Assembly: GCA_000149265.1 (NCBI GenBank)
Contig: CH002886.1
Location: 999,504 to 1,063,503 of the forward strand
Reading direction: 5' to 3'
DNA length: 64,000 bases
Origin: Ciona savignyi
Lineage: Eukaryota; Chordata; Ascidiacea; Phlebobranchia; Cionidae
Shown: positions 58,772-64,000 of the stretch, one piece after another
How positions within the stretch are numbered: position 1 is the stretch's first letter
Layout of the letters: each line of letters starts with the position of its first letter
Position numbers and translations under genes: made by a program
The notes under the pieces: model-generated
What the model was told of the DNA's origin: nothing
The model's input: only the letters and a program-made list of their open reading frames with translations
Database searches by the model: none

Positions 58772-60606
58772 ATGTCAGGTGTTGGCAAGCCCCATAATGG
58801 GACCATTCAGGAACAGGATATTGCTCCGCGACGGGAGTGCCCCACCGGCCCCACTGAGAACTATGCCAAGAAATTGGAAGAAAAGCGGAATCTGCTGAGA
58901 CGACAGAAGAGTAATAACAGAAGAATAATGTCGCGAGGTTATTCCGTCACTTCCGTCGGAAGATTAGACAGCCAGGGAAGCGTGTTTGCCCCCGAAGCTT
59001 TTGAGGTGACGTCACAATTGCAATATCTCCACGCTATTTAAGTCTTTCTTTCCAAAATATCCCAGAATATTTCGGGTCTGGGCTTTAAAAGCAGCAAAAA
59101 AAACTTTTTTTATATTAGTTCGATTTTACGTTACTAGTACACACCTGAAGCATTTTGATAGCTAAAGTACAAATCGGTGGTACAATTTCGCTAATTGTAG
59201 CGCAAAGAAGCAAATAATTTCAGAAAATAGTAGTTTATAGTAACTATTATTACAGAGCGTCAACACTGTCCCGTTAAAAACAATCATCCGGATGGTTGCA
59301 GTATATCCACCTGGATTCACTGCGTCTTTTTTAAAATATTTACTATTAGAATAAACCATATTTTCATACAAGTAAAGACGGCATTATGTTGGTGCGGTAT
59401 GTTACACAATGATATCCATTGAGAAAGTAGTTTTAACGTTATCTCCCTACAAAATCCATTTTGTCGCAAAACGGTATTCTTAACATATGCCACAAATATA
59501 CTTTTCTTACGCATAAAACCTCGCTCGATAAAATACATTTATCCATTTAGAAATTATAAGCACTTGTACCTAACCGTTGTCCGAATACTAACCTATCTGT
59601 AACCATAACAATAAAAAATTAGTTTTAGAATTTTTCCTTTTGAATACTTTATTTTTATGGAGCATAACAACCTTTAAAATGGCGTAACAATTTTTGTGAT
59701 ATTGTACCTCAATTCTCTACCTCACGCAATTATGATTGGGACCAATTATAACTTGCACTTAAGTCTGGCCCTGTAACGTCTGGCAGGATTTGCTTTGTGG
59801 ATCATTGAGTTAATCACGTCAATGAAAAAGAATATTGATTGACAGATCTTACTTGTTGATTTTAAAATCTAATTTATTCCTTAAGAAAGTGTCAACTTTG
59901 GTAGCTCGCCCTTGCTGAAATCTTCAATAATAAAACCACAATAATCCGAACTCCAGAATCACCACACGGATATGCGTTCAGGTGACACAAGTTTTAAGCC
60001 ATTGTCACACCAAATCTCGACAAACCACAATCACATTCAAACAATTATTTATTCAAACAACAATTAACCCAAGTTTCTTGCTTGTCTTTCTATGGATAAT
60101 GTATATGCATGTATTAAGTCTATATTGACGATGCGTGGGTTAAAATACGCGAGGATCGGTTCATGCTGAGTGGTGGAAGATGTGGTGCGTTTAATTATTG
60201 ATGACATCATTTATTTTCCTCCGATCTCCGTGCTGGATAATTTGTATTTTACTCTCAACAATGCGTCTAGAGTCGCAAGCGTCTGTACCTGTCTATTAGC
60301 TCCACATGTTAACAACCTCTACTTGTGGATAAAATCGACCTATATACAAACTCTACCTGTATACAAGTTCTACATCTTAATTAGCTCTACCTGCATAAAA
60401 GATACACTTTTATATAGGCTCCAAGTGTATACAATCTACACACGTGTATAAGTTTATGTTAGTATTGAATGGTATACAACTCATATTTATCCCGGGGCTG
60501 GAAAATTTAAACTAAATTAGTTGTATTAATTGATAAAAAAATAATTTTTTGTACGATAGCCTAAGCACGATAGAGTTTGCTTTACTATTCATGTGCAGTT
60601 TTTTTT

Positions 60607-60647
<41 letters not shown>

Positions 60648-61753
60648 AATGTTTTGCCGGCGACACTTATATAACCCGTTTCAATGGAGGCCTTTCTAAG
60701 CAGTTAACTCTTTTTTAATATATCTGTTGATGCAGTTAAACCTTATCGTGCGTATGTTTATTACGTCATAGACCGCGTTTTACGCAGTATTTTAATTGAA
60801 ATTCTATTGAACCAACACCCGACTTTTTAATAAATATATCTATACTGTATGGTGTAAAGTTAATTCGTGTATAAATAACAAGATCGGAACTTTGAAAATG
60901 TCGAAGAAGAACGGTTGTATGTAGATCCGGTTTGTTCGGGATTGTGTACAATAGATAGCCATGCGATCGCTAGTATAGCGCAAGTTGACATTGCTGGGTC
61001 ATGTGATCAACATTACCTCTTGAGAACGTGGACGTATGTTGTGTTATCTCTTAACCCTAATCGGCTTGAATGGCCTCAGTTATTTCTGTGTTTCGTGCAG
61101 AGTAAATACGGGTTCAGGTGAGCCAGCGAAGCACTCAACCACTGCCGAGTTGTTGAGCTGTAGCGCATGATCACCTCGTGCTATATGCATGGTCGCACTG
61201 TGACGAACAAATGCCCGCCGTAACGGTTGTAACAATGGTGCGACCAATATAGGGAAAGTACAATGGAGTTTTTGTTCAAAACTTAACTTAATTTTGCCGA
61301 TTAATTAGAAAAATAAAGTTTTAAAAAAACATATAAAACCTAGATACAACGGCGTCAACCCAAAACAATTCTTAATATAGTTGGGAATCGAGTAAAATTT
61401 TAATTCATTAAGCAATTCACCAAACAGTCATCTTTTAGCTAGTTGAGTTATGATAAGTAATATATATTAATACGGAAATCCCAACATTCGTACACACATT
61501 CACAAGATATTAGGTATAATGTTCGACGCCAACAATTTTATTACTTTGTATTGAATTTCCGTGATTACACCAAAAAAATTCTAAAAGCGATATTTTTATC
61601 AATAAATATTTTTTTAAAAATTTCAGCAGTTATTCTTAAATTAACCGAAATTTCATTTCCAGCAAATTTCGTTCGCCGAAGACAAAAAAGTGCGCAAGAA
61701 GCGGTCGATGTCGAGATCCATATCCGCGTCATCAGCAGATAGCTTCAGTTCGG
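58772..61753 (+). CDS. 5' end of an unidentified gene (two exons seen, continues past the window)
   Basis: Exon 1 is 58772-59005 (78 codons, donor GAG|GTGACG, phase 0). Exon 2 is 61663-61753 (acceptor TTTCCAG, donor TCGG|GTGAGT, phase 1). Exon 1 begins MSGVGKPHNGTIQEQD and includes a charged, probably helical stretch (YAKKLEEKRNLLRRQK). Exon 2 begins QISFAEDKKVRKKRS and ends with a Ser-rich run (SRSISASSADSFSS). The whole is Lys/Arg/Ser-rich, like the regulatory N-terminus of a signalling or channel protein with many possible phosphorylation sites, such as RRQKS and KKRSMS. I do not recognise the family. A possible third exon, 63153-63216, also fits the phase, but its hydrophobic sequence makes it doubtful. 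Confidence 0.55.
60285..60450. repeat. degenerate ~20-bp tandem repeat (minisatellite)
   Basis: About eight imperfect units resemble CTCTACCTGTATACAAA, for example near 60293, 60317, 60353, 60368, 60392 and 60419. The array makes an open frame through it that I do not consider coding. Confidence 0.6.
60608..60645. repeat. AT dinucleotide microsatellite
   Basis: A nearly pure TA/AT run of about 38 bases follows a run of T. Confidence 0.9.
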
Positions 61754-64000
61754 GTGAGTTTGTATTGTCACGTCACACTACCCGGTCAACACGCTCATCA
61801 ACTTCAAAATTAGCTCTGCCCTCTAATTAGTAGACTCAATATAGATCGGATTAAGGAAGCAAGCTTTGTTATTGCATAATTATTTAGTTATGACTTTTCC
61901 TAATTACTTCTAGTTAAACCTTGTCTTATTTTTCCGCGGCAATATATATGATTTACGCTCACAGCGAGTTTCAATCCATGTAACTTGATTACTTTGTATC
62001 TTTAGCCATTTCTATGTTCCCATGTGTCTATTGTCACATGTGTTCTCATGTACATATTTTATTTTATATTTTTTTTCATACTTGGAACATAATGAGTTGT
62101 ACGATAACCTCAGCAAAAAATCACAAAGTCAAAGTTATAACTTTCATTTAATGGGAGAGACGTTTACGTTTTGCAAAGAAATTGTTCCATTTTTAATGAT
62201 TAAACATTAAAAATCTTCCGTTACCAACTTCTTTGTAGTTGCGGCATAGTTTTGCATCACACTGCGGTAACAGTCGCACCATCAGTATGAGGGTTGCAGG
62301 ATAGGAACCATCCACTTACTAGTGTCTCTTATCTTGGAAACTTTGTTTAAGATCTTCTCTCTCCTATGCAACACTGTAATAACTTCATTAACCCGACTGT
62401 ACGGTTAAACTAATTAAAAAATGAGTTATTTTGAAAGGAACGAAGGAACGTTTGTGTTGCAAATGCACCATGTTTCACCACTTTAGTCCTCCTATATCTA
62501 TTTTTTTTAATATGACGTTGTTTTGGCGGAAAATTATTAATTTATCCTAGTGTGTAAATGTATTTTAAAATCAATGATTTCGTATTTACATCGTAGAACC
62601 AATCTTAACCAACAATTTAATTTTCTTACTAAATCGATTCTGAAAATTTTTTTGTTTCGAATTGGTAGAATTAAACAAAAAATTTCGAATTACAGTACTT
62701 TCTATTTGACAAACTTTAAAAATTGGTTGTAGAAAAGACTAACTAATAACCTGAATTGGTCATTAGACTAATGCTTCCGGATAGCTTTCGTTATTGCAGA
62801 TAAACAGAAAATAGAATTCTATTATTGTTCGCTTCTTTAATATGACATTAAATACATCTATTATTAATTAGTAATAAAATTTGGAAAAAAGACTACAAAA
62901 ATAAATCACGCCAATATAAAAACCTCCCTAAACAATATCTATGCAAATCAGTAAAAACAAGACACCGCCGAAAAACCTTAAGAATTGATTTGGGCAACTT
63001 GACCATAAAATGTTATTTTTTTATACGACAAGCTGATAGCGAAATAAAATATATTAGTATAGTCAATTTGAATATTTTTATACGATAAGGAAAGTTAAGT
63101 CAGATATAATTGATTTTTTATTATAACCCATAAACCCACCGAACTCCAATAGCTGCAATGACTTGTGTGCTGGTCTGCCTGGTCGGTATTTGTTTCAAAC
63201 TTTCGGCGCGCGGGTGGTAAGTTTATTTTTCTGCCGCTGTCGTGCAAATGTACGTTTTTCTGCAAATATTTAGCGTCGACTGTAAGGCAGCATCTAGATT
63301 ACAGAACACAGACAAATAAGCTTCGATGAACCTTAGCCCTCGTATGCACACTGTTGTTATGCATCATTAGATATCAGCTTTCCCTCTGTGTCGGTCGAAA
63401 AGTTGAAAGTAAGGTAATCATGGCTTGCAAACTTTATTTACCAAGCGTTTAGCTCAATAATTGTTTAGGTTTGTAAATAAACAACTTCGTTTATGAGCTG
63501 GAACCAAGTAAAGTGACAAGCTTATAAAGGCGAAGAATATTTTATGTTAATCGTTACGATTTTATTTCAAACAGCGGCATAAAATACTGTTATAAATGTG
63601 ATAATATTATTATTAGTTGGAAGCACAAGGCAAGTGCCATATTACCAGGACGAAAGCAAGTTTGAAAAGATAATAATTGTGTTCATTGGAAAATGTTTTA
63701 ATATAATATATCGTGTTGTAAACCCGATGTAAGAATGCGCGGTAAGTACAACAAATAGTTACGTCGGTATAGGCCTACATAGGCAAACGGATCTTCGCTA
63801 TTACTACTTGCAGTGGAAAATACCTTAGGTTTGGAGAAAAATTAAGAATATAATTTAGTGTTATATCATTTTTTGTCTTGCCTATATGTAGAAAAATGTA
63901 TATATAAGTGTATTGGGGTTTTAACATCTTTTTTTACTTGTGCCAATTCACTATAAACCCTTGTACTAATATGAAGAAACGAATAGCGAAAAATGCCTCA
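61754..64000. other. right-hand AT-rich region, probably intron of the 58772 gene
   Basis: No firm exon is seen apart from the doubtful one at 63153-63216. Open frames at 62022-62210 and 62550-62732 are AT-rich and phenylalanine/isoleucine-heavy, as expected by chance. Confidence 0.45.
63153..63216 (+). CDS. doubtful hydrophobic exon (signal-peptide-like or third exon of the 58772 gene)
   Basis: Between an acceptor-like CCAATAG and a strong donor GTG|GTAAGT lies a frame reading MTCVLVCLVGICFKLSARG from its ATG at 63158. It can join exon 61663-61753 in phase. Alternatively it is the first exon of a separate secreted protein, because the stretch after the ATG looks like a signal peptide. At 64 bases it could be chance. 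Confidence 0.22.

Larger units (their letters stand above)
59006..61662. other. intron 1 of the 58772 gene, with tandem repeats
   Basis: It holds the degenerate ~20-base tandem repeat (60285-60450) and an AT microsatellite (60608-60645). No other exon is supported. Confidence 0.5.

Noticed and set aside
60285-60450. CRISPR-like array
   Set aside because: Units are degenerate with no constant repeat and variable spacer pattern, and the genome is animal.

Overview
The window is eukaryotic and looks like a tunicate, most likely a Ciona-type ascidian. The reasons are its AT-rich DNA, compact multi-exon genes with GT-AG introns of a few hundred bases to a few kb, animal-specific genes (a ROR receptor, Hakai, ATG4), and many copies of tRNA-derived SINEs, one family ending in a TATCC-repeat tail. 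The species is an inference; no sequence search was possible. Two runs of N (33764-34142 and 56714-56813) mark assembly gaps.

Layout. The left edge may hold the last exon of an unidentified gene (3-191). A complete 19-exon ROR-family receptor gene (3510-16911, +) follows; its first intron may hold a two-exon antisense gene (4191-4931). Next is an 11-exon Dbl-family RhoGEF with DH and PH domains (19717-30641, +). It converges on SF3A2, a U2 snRNP splicing factor (31092-34608, -). The intronless Hakai/CBLL1 E3 ligase (36690-37409, +) and a 9-exon ATG4 autophagy protease (38010-42662, +) come next. ATG4 converges on an RRM protein of the RBMX/CIRBP type (43267-44794, -). About 6 kb of repeat-rich spacer precedes the intronless RNA polymerase subunit gene POLR2F (51068-51451, +). 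The last 11 kb is gene-poor, with two candidate first exons (52665 and 58772) and the start of a gene that runs off the right edge.

For the multi-exon genes I followed reading phase across every junction. ROR (1049 aa), the RhoGEF (538 aa), SF3A2 (376 aa), ATG4 (539 aa) and the RRM protein (421 aa) each close exactly in frame. That is strong internal support for the models.

The genes are not one pathway. ROR (Wnt5a-type signalling at the membrane) and the RhoGEF (Rho GTPase activation) could both act on cell shape, but this is only proximity. SF3A2, the RRM protein and POLR2F serve RNA synthesis and splicing; Hakai also has known links to mRNA methylation. The points most worth a second look are a ROR kinase domain lacking the DFG-type aspartate and the helix-F aspartate, a C-terminal LIR-like motif on ATG4, a GC-AG intron in SF3A2, a possible antisense nested gene, a triplicated ~310-bp repeat, and two tRNA-derived SINE families.
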